DNA of 64,000 nt from Acidobacteriota bacterium (lineage in GTDB: Bacteria > Acidobacteriota > Terriglobia > Acidiferrales > UBA7541): positions 186,001-250,000 of the forward strand of contig JABCZD010000005.1 of assembly GCA_013289855.1 (NCBI GenBank), given 5' to 3'. Shown here piece by piece: positions 40,314 through 49,533 of this stretch. The translations under genes were made by a program, and so were the position numbers. The notes under the pieces are model-generated. The model searched no databases, had not been told where the DNA came from, and worked only from the letters and a program-made list of their open reading frames with translations. How positions within the stretch are numbered: the stretch's first letter is position 1; each line of letters begins with the position of its first letter.

Positions 40314-43300
40314 ATGGCCTATAACAAAAGCAAATTCGTTGAAGCCGCACAAAAGCTCCTGAATCAGGGCAAAGTTCCGCAGGCGATCAGCGAATACCAG
40401 CAGATCCTGAAGTACGAGCCGCGCGACCAGGTCACCTTGATGACCGTCGGCGAGCTGTACATTCGCCAGGGCGAGACCTTTCAGGCCATCGACTACTTTG
40501 AGCGCCTGGCGCAAATCTTCGTGGGAGACGGTTTCCTCACCAAAGCCATCGCTGTTTACAAACGCATCGCCAAGCTGGCCCCGGAAGAAATTCGTCCGCT
40601 GGAAAAACTCGCCGATCTGTACGTCCAGCAAGGGGTAATGAGCGAAGCCCGGCCGCTATTTCTGCAGCTGGCGGAAATTCACTTAAAAAACAATCGCCAG
40701 CCGGAAGCCGTGGGCCTGCTCAAGAAGCTGCTGCTCGCCGAGCCGGATAATCTGCGCATTCAGATTCGCCTGGCCGATCTGTACCAGGCCATGGGGCAAA
40801 CGCGCGAGGCCATCGACACCTACGTATCCGCTGCGCAACGCGCCATCGCACGTGGCGACCACGCCGAATGCGAAAAGCTTGCCGACAAAGCCATCAAACT
40901 CGAACCGCACAATCTCGCAGCGCTAATCGTCAAAGCGCGTTCCGCTTCCGCGCAGGGCAATTCAACGGCGGCCGCAGCGCTTCTCGAACAGGTTCCTGAC
41001 CTCGAAAAAGGCGGCGAGCAGACCGAACTGCTCCTCGACCTCTATCTCAAAAATGCCCGGTGGGAGCCCGCCACCGCTCTGGCCCTCCGCGTTTTCACCG
41101 CTGACGAGAAAAATTTCGGCCCCACGCAAAAACTAATTGAAGCGCTGCTAGAGTCCGGCCAGGGCGAAAAAGCCATGGCCATCCTTGAGAAATCGCGCAC
41201 GCCGATGATTGACGCCGGCGAACACGAAGTCGTGAGCCGCTTGCTCAACGAACTGGCCGCGCGCTTGCCTGGGCGCATCGAGCCTCTGGAGTGGCTCGTC
41301 GAAACCTACGGCCGCACCAGCGATTCTTTCCGCATGCCGGACGCCCTCGCGCAGCTTGGCGACGCTCTGGTGGCCGCCAAGCAATACGATCGCGCCAAAC
41401 AAGTCTTCGAGCAGCTGGTCGATCGCGAGCCAGAAAGCGATTCCGCCAAGCGCAAACTCAATGACGTTCTTCGCAAGATGGGTTTGCTGTCCGGAGAAGA
41501 GCCACCGCCGCCTCCGGTGGAGCATCACGAGCTGGAACTTCCCAAGGCTCCCGCGCCCAAAATTCGCCCGGATATGCCATCGGCAGAGCCGGTGGAAGTG
41601 GCCGCGTCTAGCACGCCTTCCGAGCCACCGCTAGATAAAGACACGCAGAAATTTATCGCTCAATCGCTGACCGACGTCGATCTATTCGCCAGCTACGGGC
41701 TTACGCAAAAAGCCATCGGGTTGCTGGAAGCCATTTTGCGCCGCGCTCCGCGGCACACGCCCACGCTCGAAAAACTTTTGGACTTTGTCCTCGGCGCGGG
41801 CGACGACCGCCGCACCGCGGAACTAGCCTCGCACCTTGAACAAATTCATCAGGAGCGCGGAGATCTGCGCAGCGCCGAACGCTTTGGCGAATTGCGCCGC
41901 CGCTTCCAGCGCGCCGCCGGCCTCACCGATGATGAGTTGACCGCCGCGCCGGCCGCGCTTTCGGCCGTCCCTGAAGCCGCCATCGATTCCGCGGAAGCCG
42001 CACCGGGATTGTTGGCGTTACCCGAACTCGATGTCACTTCCGAGCCTGCCGCGGCTGAACAATCGATTGAAGAAGGAGAGATCGCGCCGCAAGCTCCCGC
42101 GGCTCGTCACTCGACTCCCGAACGCTCCGACGAGATAAGCGCTTCGCAACCAGCGGCTGCCCAGGAAATGCACGAAGTGGACTTGTCCGACGAGTGGGCT
42201 TCGCTGCTCGACGGCTCGGCGGAAAACCAAGTCGTATCGCCCGCGCCGGAAGCACCGGCCCATCGTGCCGCCCCGGCCAGCGCGGCTCCCCCGCAAGAGG
42301 TCGAGGAGTTTTCTTTCGGCGATGACTCTCCGGAGCAGAACCTTCCGGTGCCAGCGTCACCGGAGGTGCATGCGGAGGCGCCTGCCACCTCTCTTCCACT
42401 CGAAGCGCCTGAAGAACCCGAGTTTGCCGGTCCCGATTCGTCACCTGTAGCTTCGTCCGAGTCCAACGCCTTTGCCGAAATCTCCGCACAACTCCCTGGC
42501 GGCGCTCACCACGAGCCGGAAGCTCACGAACAGGCCACTGAAGCGGCGGGACCTTCGGAAGTCGAAGAGATCGCTTTGGATCTTTCTTCGCTGGAACAGC
42601 CTGCAGCGGAACAACCCGCGGTGAAACATGCGGAATCTCTTGAAGACCATTTGGCTTCCCTGCATCAGCCGGACATTTCCGCCACGCCACCAGCCGCTCA
42701 TTCGGTCACACCGGCGCCCGTCGATCAGCCTCTGGAACTCGAACTCGATCAGGACTACGAACTTGTTCTCGATGCCGAGCCGCTGGTTCCGGCCTACGAT
42801 CAAAAGCCTCCGGAAATTCCGTTGGTTGTTGACCCGTCGGCTGGTGAAGCGGCCCATGCTCACGAAGGGGCGCCCGCGGATTCCGCGCCGGCCGAAACCG
42901 TTCCTGCTGCCGCAAAAGATTTCACCGCCGATCAATTCCTGGCGGAGTTGGCTTCGGAAATGGGCGAGCTGGGCATCGGTGAACTCAGCCCCGAATTTTC
43001 GCAGCCCGCCGAAGCCCATGCTCCCGCTGCGCCGGACTCTCAGAATGTGTCGCTTGGCGACCGCTCCGCGCCACTCAAGGAAGTTTTTGACGAATTCCGC
43101 GCCGAACTCGGTGAAATGGGCTCGGAAGACGAGGATCTTGAGACGCACTACAATCTCGGCGTGGCCTTCCGCGAAATGGGTTTGCTCGAAGAAGCCATCA
43201 GCGAATTTCAGAAAGTCGCCCAAGCCTGCGATCGCGGCCGTCCCTTCCGTTACATCATGCAATGCTGCACGCTGCTTGGTCTGGCCTTCATTGAAAAGGG

Positions 43301-43520
43301 CCAGCCGAATATGGCCGCCATCTGGTACGAGCGCGCTTTGCAGACTCCCGGCCTTGGACCGGACAACGCCCTGGCCTTGCGGTATGATTTAGGTCTGGCG
43401 CAGGAATCGGCGGGGAATTACGAAGCTGCACTCAAGAGTTTCTCCCACGTCTATGCGATGCACATTGACTATCGCGACGTGGCCGAGCGCATTGCTGCTC
43501 TGCAGAAGCCCAGCCGCTGA
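40314..43520 (+). CDS. Large tetratricopeptide-repeat protein
   Basis: 1,068 residues, acidic and Ala/Glu/Pro-rich. The N-terminal third (about 1-380) holds TPR-like helix pairs (AQKLLNQGKVPQAISEYQQI, YFERLAQIFVGDGFLTKAI, ETYGRTSDSFRMPDALAQLG); a second TPR block lies around 420-560 and a third at about 950-1060 (LETHYNLGVAFREMGLLEEA, AIWYERALQTPGLGPDNALA). The stretch between them is low-complexity Ala/Glu/Pro-rich and probably disordered. No signal peptide, so a cytoplasmic scaffold is likely. The first repeat begins with MAYNKSKFVEAAQKLL, a pattern I have seen in acidobacterial-type TPR proteins. Function unknown. Confidence 0.85.
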   Translation: MAYNKSKFVEAAQKLLNQGKVPQAISEYQQILKYEPRDQVTLMTVGELYIRQGETFQAIDYFERLAQIFVGDGFLTKAIAVYKRIAKLAPEEIRPLEKLADLYVQQGVMSEARPLFLQLAEIHLKNNRQPEAVGLLKKLLLAEPDNLRIQIRLADLYQAMGQTREAIDTYVSAAQRAIARGDHAECEKLADKAIKLEPHNLAALIVKARSASAQGNSTAAAALLEQVPDLEKGGEQTELLLDLYLKNARWEPATALALRVFTADEKNFGPTQKLIEALLESGQGEKAMAILEKSRTPMIDAGEHEVVSRLLNELAARLPGRIEPLEWLVETYGRTSDSFRMPDALAQLGDALVAAKQYDRAKQVFEQLVDREPESDSAKRKLNDVLRKMGLLSGEEPPPPPVEHHELELPKAPAPKIRPDMPSAEPVEVAASSTPSEPPLDKDTQKFIAQSLTDVDLFASYGLTQKAIGLLEAILRRAPRHTPTLEKLLDFVLGAGDDRRTAELASHLEQIHQERGDLRSAERFGELRRRFQRAAGLTDDELTAAPAALSAVPEAAIDSAEAAPGLLALPELDVTSEPAAAEQSIEEGEIAPQAPAARHSTPERSDEISASQPAAAQEMHEVDLSDEWASLLDGSAENQVVSPAPEAPAHRAAPASAAPPQEVEEFSFGDDSPEQNLPVPASPEVHAEAPATSLPLEAPEEPEFAGPDSSPVASSESNAFAEISAQLPGGAHHEPEAHEQATEAAGPSEVEEIALDLSSLEQPAAEQPAVKHAESLEDHLASLHQPDISATPPAAHSVTPAPVDQPLELELDQDYELVLDAEPLVPAYDQKPPEIPLVVDPSAGEAAHAHEGAPADSAPAETVPAAAKDFTADQFLAELASEMGELGIGELSPEFSQPAEAHAPAAPDSQNVSLGDRSAPLKEVFDEFRAELGEMGSEDEDLETHYNLGVAFREMGLLEEAISEFQKVAQACDRGRPFRYIMQCCTLLGLAFIEKGQPNMAAIWYERALQTPGLGPDNALALRYDLGLAQESAGNYEAALKSFSHVYAMHIDYRDVAERIAALQKPSR

Positions 43521-43598
43521 TTCTGCCTCCGTTATCTCTGAATTGATTTTCGGATCCGGTCACTTCAGCCGGCCCGATCAGGCGGGTTCTGCTCACCT

Positions 43599-43841
43599 AT
43601 GAATCGTGTCTTTCGCGCATTGCTGGTCGTGCTCTGTTTTGAGATGGGCGCGCTGCTGCTTTATCTTCCCTGGTCGATTTTCTGGGATCAGAATTATTTT
43701 TTGAGCCACTTTCCAACGCTCATTCCAGTGTTGTTGCATCCTTCGTTTCGCGGAGGCGTCAGCGGCCTTGGAGTATTGGATATTCTTTTGGCCTTCAACC
43801 TGATCACCAACCGCAGGCCGTTGCCCAGTGCTACCCCGTAA
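43599..43841 (+). CDS. Small two-helix membrane protein, unknown
   Basis: 80 residues with hydrophobic segments at about 6-30 (ALLVVLCFEMGALLLYLPWS) and 50-70 and an aromatic-rich loop (FWDQNYFLSHF). Its last 14 bp overlap the start of thiE, so co-transcription is likely. No family recognised. Confidence 0.7.
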   Translation: MNRVFRALLVVLCFEMGALLLYLPWSIFWDQNYFLSHFPTLIPVLLHPSFRGGVSGLGVLDILLAFNLITNRRPLPSATP

Positions 43842-44535
43842 GACATCCGCGCCGATTTTCTGTTACGTCACGGACCGCGCCGGTCTCCGTAGCCCCGAGC
43901 CGCGCGATGCGCTGAGAGCGCTGCTGGATTGCATCGCGAGCGCTGCCGCCGCGGGGGTTCCGTGGATTCAGTTGCGTGAAAAGGATCTTGCCGCCAGGGA
44001 TTTGGCGCGCCTTACCAGTGCGGCGATAGACCGCTGCGCACCAGCGCATCCTGGCGTGGCAAATTCACCGTCTTCGCGAACGCGTATTTTCCTCAACGAC
44101 CGTCTCGATGTGGCCATCGCCGGGCGCGCCGCTGGCGTCCACCTGGGCGAAAATTCCTTGCCAGTGGACGAAGCCAAGCGTCTGCTGCAAAATCTTTCTC
44201 CGGAAAAACGTCCCGCGGAATTTCTCGTCGGTGTGTCGTGCCACTCGCTCGCGTTCGCGCAAGCCGCGACGGCCGCTGGCGCCGACTATATTTTCTTCGG
44301 CCCGATTTTTCCTACGCCATCGAAGCAGATATACGGTCCGGCGCAAGGTTTGCAACGTCTTGCGGAAGTGTGCGGTGCCGTAAATATTCCAGTCCTCGCG
44401 ATTGGTGGCATCAACATGGAGAATGCCGCCGACTGCCTGGACTCCGGGGCTTCTGGAATCGCCGCCATAAGATTGTTTCAGCAGTCCAGCCAGCTTCAGG
44501 CTGCGGCCGGTTTTTTGCGTTCCTTTAATCCGTGA
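43828..44535 (+). CDS. thiE: Thiamine-phosphate synthase
   Basis: Couples HMP-pyrophosphate and HET-phosphate to give thiamine phosphate. The 235-residue TIM barrel shows PWIQLREKDLAARDLARL, RIFLNDRLDVAIAGRAAGVH, VGVSCHSLAFAQAATAAGAD, IFFGPIFPTPSKQIYGPA and VLAIGGINMENAADCLDSGA. It lies after a small membrane gene and is not near other thi genes. The start at 43828 overlaps that gene by 14 bp. No TPP riboswitch is visible upstream. Confidence 0.95.
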   Translation: MLPRKTSAPIFCYVTDRAGLRSPEPRDALRALLDCIASAAAAGVPWIQLREKDLAARDLARLTSAAIDRCAPAHPGVANSPSSRTRIFLNDRLDVAIAGRAAGVHLGENSLPVDEAKRLLQNLSPEKRPAEFLVGVSCHSLAFAQAATAAGADYIFFGPIFPTPSKQIYGPAQGLQRLAEVCGAVNIPVLAIGGINMENAADCLDSGASGIAAIRLFQQSSQLQAAAGFLRSFNP

Positions 44536-44545
44536 TTGCCTTCGC

Positions 44546-45793
44546 CTACCCTCGCCGGCTCCGCACCGCCGCGTCCATCTTGCTTCCCGCTTTGTACTCT
44601 TTTTTTCTTAGATACATCGCTCGGTCCGCGACGGACAGCAACTCCTGCGCGTTCCGGCCGTCCTCCGGATACAAACCGATGCCGATGCTCACGCTTAACT
44701 CCGGCTCCTCGGTATCGCCTTGCAAGCGCGTCTCGATACGTCGCGCCACCATTTGCGCCATCCCCAGGTCCGAGTCGATTAGCAATATGCCAAACTCGTC
44801 GCCGCCATACCTGGCCACCAGGTCCGTCCCGCGAGATTGCTCCTTCAATATTCCCGCCAGCCGTTTCAACGCGCGATTCCCCGCCAGATGTCCTTGCCGG
44901 TCATTGATCCCCTTCAGGTCGTTCACGTCCAACAGCAACACCGTGAATTGCCGTAAGCTTCGCTCCGTGCGTCGCACTTCCCGCTCCAGTACGTCCATGA
45001 ATTCCCGATAATTTGAAAGACCGGTTAGCGCGTCATGCGTCGCCTGAAAACGTAGTTCATCTTCGTTTTTTTTGCGATCCGTGATGTCCAACCGCAATCC
45101 AATGCAACCGATAATCTCCACGCTCGCCGAGCGCAATGGCGACACGCGTACTTCGTACGACCGGTCTTTCTTCACGTACTCAAAATGCGAGGGCACTCCC
45201 TGCAGCGCTTCGTAGTGCTGCGTCATCGGCGGTGCGTGCCGGTCGGCACATTCCAGAAATTCGCACACGGTGTGCCCCGTTAACGCCCCGGGCCGAATCC
45301 TGGACCACGGCTGCCCCGCTCCCCAGTTGGAAGTAATCCGCAGCTCGCGATCCGTGGTCCACAGCAGCGCAGGCATCTGTTCGGCCACCAGCCGCAACTG
45401 CGCGTCTGCCGGCACCTCGCTTCCCGCCCATTCCAGTGCTTCCGCCCTTTCCAGCACGCCAATCATCTTTCCGTCCTCATCCCGAATGGCGCTTCGTTTG
45501 GCCATCACCCGCACGCGCATTCCGCTTTTCGTCAGTCGTTCCGTACTGTCCCAATTCATCAGTTCGCCCTGCCGTGTCTTGTTCAGCAGTGCTTCGAGTC
45601 CCGGAGTCTCATACAGCGGTACCAGCCGCCGCAGTGGCTCGCCTACCATTTCTTCCGCGCTATAGCCGTAGAGCGTCTCCGCGCCCTGACTCCATCGCTC
45701 AATCGTTCCGTCCAGCGTTATCGCGAGGACTGCGTCCTCGTTCAATTCCAAAATGGCGGCAAGCAACTGCTCGGAACGCAGTGAGTTGGGCAT
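44546..45793 (-). CDS. Diguanylate cyclase with two PAS domains
   Basis: 415 residues. PAS1 (about 10-120: LELNEDAVLAITLDGTIERW, GYSAEEMVGEPLRRL), PAS2 (about 128-250, ending LRLDITDRKKNEDELRF), then a GGDEF domain (about 255-410) with an intact YGGDEFGILL at 329-338 and an RxxD allosteric site RGTD at 321-324, so both synthesis of c-di-GMP and product inhibition are expected. No membrane segment. The PAS domains should sense a cytosolic signal; no heme or flavin ligand pattern is obvious. Confidence 0.95.
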   Translation of the reverse strand: MPNSLRSEQLLAAILELNEDAVLAITLDGTIERWSQGAETLYGYSAEEMVGEPLRRLVPLYETPGLEALLNKTRQGELMNWDSTERLTKSGMRVRVMAKRSAIRDEDGKMIGVLERAEALEWAGSEVPADAQLRLVAEQMPALLWTTDRELRITSNWGAGQPWSRIRPGALTGHTVCEFLECADRHAPPMTQHYEALQGVPSHFEYVKKDRSYEVRVSPLRSASVEIIGCIGLRLDITDRKKNEDELRFQATHDALTGLSNYREFMDVLEREVRRTERSLRQFTVLLLDVNDLKGINDRQGHLAGNRALKRLAGILKEQSRGTDLVARYGGDEFGILLIDSDLGMAQMVARRIETRLQGDTEEPELSVSIGIGLYPEDGRNAQELLSVADRAMYLRKKEYKAGSKMDAAVRSRRG

Positions 45794-46113
45794 CAGATCC
45801 TGGAGTTTTTTGCAGAACGGAGAGGGCGTTCGCAGTTATACCGCTGGTTAACCGCGGCCGAGAGGAGGGAGCCGGCGGCTGAATCGCACGCTGCCAAGTC
45901 GTCGGCAGCTTATCTGTCACGCAGTCTAGCATCGCGTCGCGAGTGAACAAGGCACGCTGCCGCGCGCTGTAGACAAGCAGTCACCCGCTCCGAGGTACAG
46001 GGTTTAGCGTTGTGGAAGGCCAATTTCGTACCCATCAATAGCGGTAGTACATGTGTGAAATCGTTAGCGGATCTCGCGCGCTATGCGTCCATTAAGCGCC
46101 CATTAAGCGATTG
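45794..46113. other. 320-bp gap between GGDEF gene and AI-2E family gene
   Basis: Holds only a short direct repeat CCATTAAGCG twice at about 46090-46110 and no supported gene or clear terminator. Confidence 0.4.
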
Positions 46114-47220
46114 TCACGCGCTCAGCCAGCGTCCAAACGGTTTGAGTGATTCCGTGTGATCGCACACCACGCGCAACACTGCGGTCAGCGGAATCGCCAG
46201 CAGCAAACCCATTCCGCCCCACAACCAGCCCCAGAAGAGCAACGCAATTGTGATGGCCACGGCGTTCAACTGCACGCGCTTGCCCACGATATGCGGCGCC
46301 ACCAGGTTCAACGCAAAAATGTGAATCCCCATCAGCGCCCCGGCGATCAGCAAAAACCATCCCACGGTCGTAAATTTGGTCAACGCCAGCAAAAATGCCG
46401 GCAGCCATGAGAGCACCACGCCGATATACGGCACCATATTCAGCAATCCGGAAACGATTCCTAGCAGCACTGGATATTCCAGCCCGATGGACCAGAAAAA
46501 CAAACTACTCGCCGCAATCACAATCAGCGTCAAGATGCACATGCCCGCCAGATAGTCGCGCAGCACCGAGCGCAAATCGTCCAGCGTCTCCTTCACCGCC
46601 GTTCGCCGCGACGCGGGAAACAATCGCAACGTGGTGTGCCACACCTCGCGCTTCCCCGCCAGCATGAAGAACACCAGGAACGGCACAAACGTAACTTCCA
46701 GAACTACTTCGTACAACGAACCCACCACGCGCAAAATCAATCCGTGAATCAACCCGGGCTCGTTGCGCGGTTCTGGCGCGGGTTTCGCGCCTTGTTCCTG
46801 TGGCGCCAGTTGCCCCTCGAACCCGTTTAGCTTGCCTTCCACATTGGTGGTTACCTGCCGCAGCACTGCGCTGTACCGCGGCCAGCTATCCGCAAAATCC
46901 GTGGTCCGCGACCACATCCCGTATCCCACTGCCGCCAACGCCACAATTAAAATGAGCACCATGATCATCGCGCCAATCGTGCGCGCCACGCCGGAGCGCT
47001 CCATCAACTCCACCGCCGGATCCAGAAAATACGCCAGCAAAATCGACAGCAGCAGCGTGATCACCACGCCCGCCGCGTAATAGAGAAAAAGCACCACCGC
47101 GCCGGTGGCTAATATCCGCAAGCTGGTGCTTCCCGCGCTCGGGCGAGTTTTTACCGCGTGTTCTTCCAGAGTTTCCACGCTCGCTCCACGCTTCCCGCGG
47201 CGCCAACGTTCGCTCAGCAT
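46114..47220 (-). CDS. AI-2E family (PerM-like) transporter
   Basis: 368-residue polytopic membrane protein from ATG 47220. Helices near ILATGAVVLFLYYAAGVVIT, ARTIGAMIMVLILIVALAAV, then a periplasmic segment, and the C-terminal half with LLGIVSGLLNMVPYIGVVLS and AITIALLFWGWLWGGMGLLL typical of the family. Described members export peptides or transport ions; AI-2 export by TqsA is one case. I place the start at 47220 because the much longer upstream frame encodes a Gly/Asp-rich sequence without hydrophobic character. It converges on nothing; glmM starts 184 bp away in the opposite direction. Confidence 0.88.
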   Translation of the reverse strand: MLSERWRRGKRGASVETLEEHAVKTRPSAGSTSLRILATGAVVLFLYYAAGVVITLLLSILLAYFLDPAVELMERSGVARTIGAMIMVLILIVALAAVGYGMWSRTTDFADSWPRYSAVLRQVTTNVEGKLNGFEGQLAPQEQGAKPAPEPRNEPGLIHGLILRVVGSLYEVVLEVTFVPFLVFFMLAGKREVWHTTLRLFPASRRTAVKETLDDLRSVLRDYLAGMCILTLIVIAASSLFFWSIGLEYPVLLGIVSGLLNMVPYIGVVLSWLPAFLLALTKFTTVGWFLLIAGALMGIHIFALNLVAPHIVGKRVQLNAVAITIALLFWGWLWGGMGLLLAIPLTAVLRVVCDHTESLKPFGRWLSA

Positions 47221-47403
47221 CTTGCGCAGCGCCACTTCTTTCGCTCCAAGGTAACATATCGCGCAAGCTCGCCCCCGCCGCTGATCTTGACGGTTTCGAC
47301 CGCAGCCACAGCGCTCCTCGCCAGCCCGCGCGGAGCCCTGTGCTACACTTTTTTTGCTCCGGACGCTCACGCAACTCTTGACGACGCCTCCGGCCCTCTC
47401 TTC

Positions 47404-48771
47404 ATGCCTAAACAATTTTTCGGCACCGACGGCATCCGCGGCATCCCTGGCACTCCGCCTTTGGACGACCGCACTCTCTTCGCGATCGGCCGCGCCCTCG
47501 GCGACTATCTTCACGATGCGGACCGCGCCGCCAACGTCCTCATCGGCATGGATACGCGCGAATCCGGCGCCCACATCGCGCAAATTCTCGCCGCTGGCCT
47601 GGCCAAAAGTGGCGCCACCGTGGCCTTTGCCGGAGTCATCACCACTCCCGGCATCGCCTGCCTCGTTCGCCAGAACGATTTTCAGGCCGGCGTGGTCATC
47701 TCCGCCTCGCACAATCCCTATCACGACAATGGCGTAAAACTTTTCTCCCACGCCGGAATGAAATTCCCAGACGCTGTGGAAGAAGCCATCGAAGCCAACA
47801 TCGCGCGCCACCTCGCTTCGGGCGATCTTTCCGACGAGAAAATTTCTTCCGAAGTATCCGCCATTACCCTCACCCCCGACGAATCTCTCGACGCTGAGTA
47901 TCTCGCCTTTCTACGCGCTCGCGTCATCCAAGGCGCCAGCCTCACCGGCTTTCGCATCGTCCTCGACTGCGCCAACGGCGCCGCCTACAAACTCGGCCCC
48001 GAGCTTTTTCGCTCCTTCGGCGCCAAGGTAATCGCCATCGGCGACGCCCCGGACGGCCGCAACATCAACGCCAACTGTGGCTCGCTCCATCTCGAAAATC
48101 TTCAGCAGCGCGTCATCGCGGAAAAAGCCCAGCTCGGCGTAGCCTTCGATGGCGACGCCGACCGCGCCATCTTTATCGCCGACACCGGCCGCATCGTCAA
48201 CGGTGACGGCATCCTCCTGGCCGTCGCGCGTTACCTCAAAATGTTCAACCAGCTCCCCGGCAACCGCGTGGTCGCCACTTCGATGTCCAACCTCGGCCTC
48301 GAACGCATTCTCTCGAACGAGGGCATCACCCTCGCCCGCACCGACGTCGGCGATCGCTACGTCCTCGAAGAGATGCTGCAATCCGGCAGCACGCTCGGCG
48401 GCGAGCAATCCGGTCACATCATCTTCCTGAACGATAGCCCCGCCGGCGATGGCCTCCTGACCGCCCTCAAAGTAGCCTCGCTAGTTTCCTTCTGCGGCCG
48501 CCTGGAGCATCTCGTCGTCGGCTTCAAGGACTACCCGCAAACCATCGTCAACGTAAAAGTCCGCAGCAAGCCCCCGCTGGACTCCATTCCAGAGGTCGCC
48601 CAAGCCCTCGCCGAAGCCGAAACCGCGCTCGGCCAGAACGGCCGCATCGTCCTCCGCTACTCCGGAACCGAGCCCCTGGCCCGCGTAATGGTCGAAGCCG
48701 AACATGACGCCGACGTCCAGCGCTTCAGCCAGTCCATCGCCGCCGCCCTCAAATCCGCGATTGGTGCCTGA
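47404..48771 (+). CDS. glmM: Phosphoglucosamine mutase
   Basis: Converts glucosamine-6-P to glucosamine-1-P for peptidoglycan and lipopolysaccharide. 455 residues from ATG 47404: FGTDGIRGIPGTPPLDDRTL, the phosphorylatable serine in VVISASHNPYHDNGVK (Ser 102), metal loop VAFDGDADRAIFIADTG, sugar loop GGEQSGHIIFLNDSPAGDG and phosphate-binding RYSGTEPLARVMVEAE. Normal GlmM length is about 445. An in-frame upstream extension is non-conserved and is not used. Confidence 0.97.
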   Translation: MPKQFFGTDGIRGIPGTPPLDDRTLFAIGRALGDYLHDADRAANVLIGMDTRESGAHIAQILAAGLAKSGATVAFAGVITTPGIACLVRQNDFQAGVVISASHNPYHDNGVKLFSHAGMKFPDAVEEAIEANIARHLASGDLSDEKISSEVSAITLTPDESLDAEYLAFLRARVIQGASLTGFRIVLDCANGAAYKLGPELFRSFGAKVIAIGDAPDGRNINANCGSLHLENLQQRVIAEKAQLGVAFDGDADRAIFIADTGRIVNGDGILLAVARYLKMFNQLPGNRVVATSMSNLGLERILSNEGITLARTDVGDRYVLEEMLQSGSTLGGEQSGHIIFLNDSPAGDGLLTALKVASLVSFCGRLEHLVVGFKDYPQTIVNVKVRSKPPLDSIPEVAQALAEAETALGQNGRIVLRYSGTEPLARVMVEAEHDADVQRFSQSIAAALKSAIGA

Positions 48772-49081
48772 TCGCCCCGGGTAGCCCCGTGTAGCTCAGG
48801 AGCGCTTAATCGATTTACCCAGCGCTCGCCTCAGCCTCGTCCCAAGTCCTCGCCCGACCCTAACCTTCCTCGTCCCTATCTCGTTGTCAGGAATATCGTT
48901 ATTTCGTTTGCGCCGCTGCGCCTATCTTTTGCCTCGGTATCCCAAAGACTGTAGAACCACCTATGACCGAATGTGAGATTTTGTAGATTTTCCACCCATT
49001 TTCGCCGCATCCAACCGTTCCTTCGATGCTAACTATCCTGATTTCAACTCCCTTCCATTTCCTCCGCTCCTAACCCCACAC

Positions 49082-49098
49082 TGGCACACGACTTGCAT
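49082..49098 (+). promoter_or_regulatory. Sigma-54 promoter
   Basis: TGGCACACGACTTGCAT: GG at -24 (49083-49084) and GC at -12 (49095-49096) separated by exactly 10 bp, matching TGGCAC-N5-TTGCA. The start of transcription is expected near 49108. No enhancer site was recognised. Confidence 0.75.
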
Positions 49099-49107
49099 TC
49101 TTTCTGG

Positions 49108-49217
49108 CCAACGAAGCACAAGATTGGCTTCCCGGGGTGGCCGGAATCGGTCCTCGACCCGATTCATGGCTTTGGGGCGTCAATTGCGAAAAAGGGGCTT
49201 TGCACCAGCCCCTTTTT
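49108..49217 (+). ncRNA. Probable sigma-54-dependent small RNA
   Basis: Predicted transcript of about 110 nt from the expected start to the terminator. It would contain a hairpin GAATCGG-tcctcgac-CCGATTC (49144-49165) flanked by complementary GCC/GGC, a CCAA/TTGG pair at the 5' end, and the terminator hairpin at the 3' end. There is no reading frame with a ribosome site. Sigma-54-driven small RNAs are known in other bacteria, for example myxobacterial Pxr; no homology is claimed. Evidence is promoter plus terminator plus structure, without expression data. Confidence 0.55.
49189..49217 (+). terminator. Intrinsic terminator of the sigma-54 transcript
   Basis: AAAAAGGGGCT-ttgcacc-AGCCCCTTTTT, an 11-bp perfect stem with flanking A and T tracts, so it can work in both directions. 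Confidence 0.9.
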
Positions 49218-49287
49218 CAAAAAGCTTTAAATAGGTGACCTTTAGGGTGTGTCACCGAAGTGGTTTTGCAAATTCTTGAAGTGGTTT

Positions 49288-49317
49288 AAAGGGCGGCCTC
49301 GAACCGCCCTTTTTTTA
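49288..49317 (+). terminator. Second intrinsic terminator
   Basis: AAAGGGCGG-cctcgaa-CCGCCCTTT followed by TTTTT. Between the two terminators lie GGTGAC/GTCACC arms (49234-49256) and a repeated GAAGTGGTTT, hinting at a second short RNA segment or readthrough structure. Confidence 0.85.
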
Positions 49318-49330
49318 TTGCCTTGGCCGT

Positions 49331-49358
49331 TGTAGCGGACGCCTCCTGAGGCGGTCGC
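49331..49358. repeat. TGTAG palindrome, copy 5
   Basis: TGTAGCGGACGCCTCCTGAG and onward to GGCGGTCGC; stem CGCCTC/GAGGCG, a diverged member of the family at 13376 and 14723. Confidence 0.7.
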
Positions 49359-49461
49359 CGTTTCTTTTCTCTGCGGTCTCTGCGTTAAATCCTTATTGTT
49401 TCGACGCAGCGCGAATCGCGCGAATCGAGACGCCCGCTCCCAGCACATAACTCGTTCACCC

Positions 49462-49499
49462 AAAAAAAAATGAGCGGCCGGTGGGGGTTCCGGCCGCTC
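49462..49499 (-). terminator. Terminator of the small-peptide transcript (minus strand)
   Basis: On the minus strand GAGCGGCCGG-aacccccа-type loop-CCGGCCGCTC followed by A/T then nine T residues. A 10-bp GC-rich stem. It closes the transcript that includes the 25-residue peptide gene. Confidence 0.85.
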
Positions 49500-49533
49500 G
49501 GGCGTGGGGGATTGGAGGGTCGCAACCGAAAGC

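Larger units (their letters stand above)
48772..49533. other. 762-bp region without protein gene, holding a sigma-54 promoter and RNA signals
   Basis: Between glmM and the small-peptide gene. The first 300 bp show nothing specific. From 49082 onward it contains a sigma-54 promoter, two plus-strand terminators, a palindromic repeat (49331) and a minus-strand terminator (49462-49499). Confidence 0.7.

Noticed and set aside
47221-47811. 197-codon upstream extension of the AI-2E family gene
   Set aside because: The sequence is Gly/Asp/Arg-rich without hydrophobic segments and overlaps glmM; the start at 47220 fits the family.
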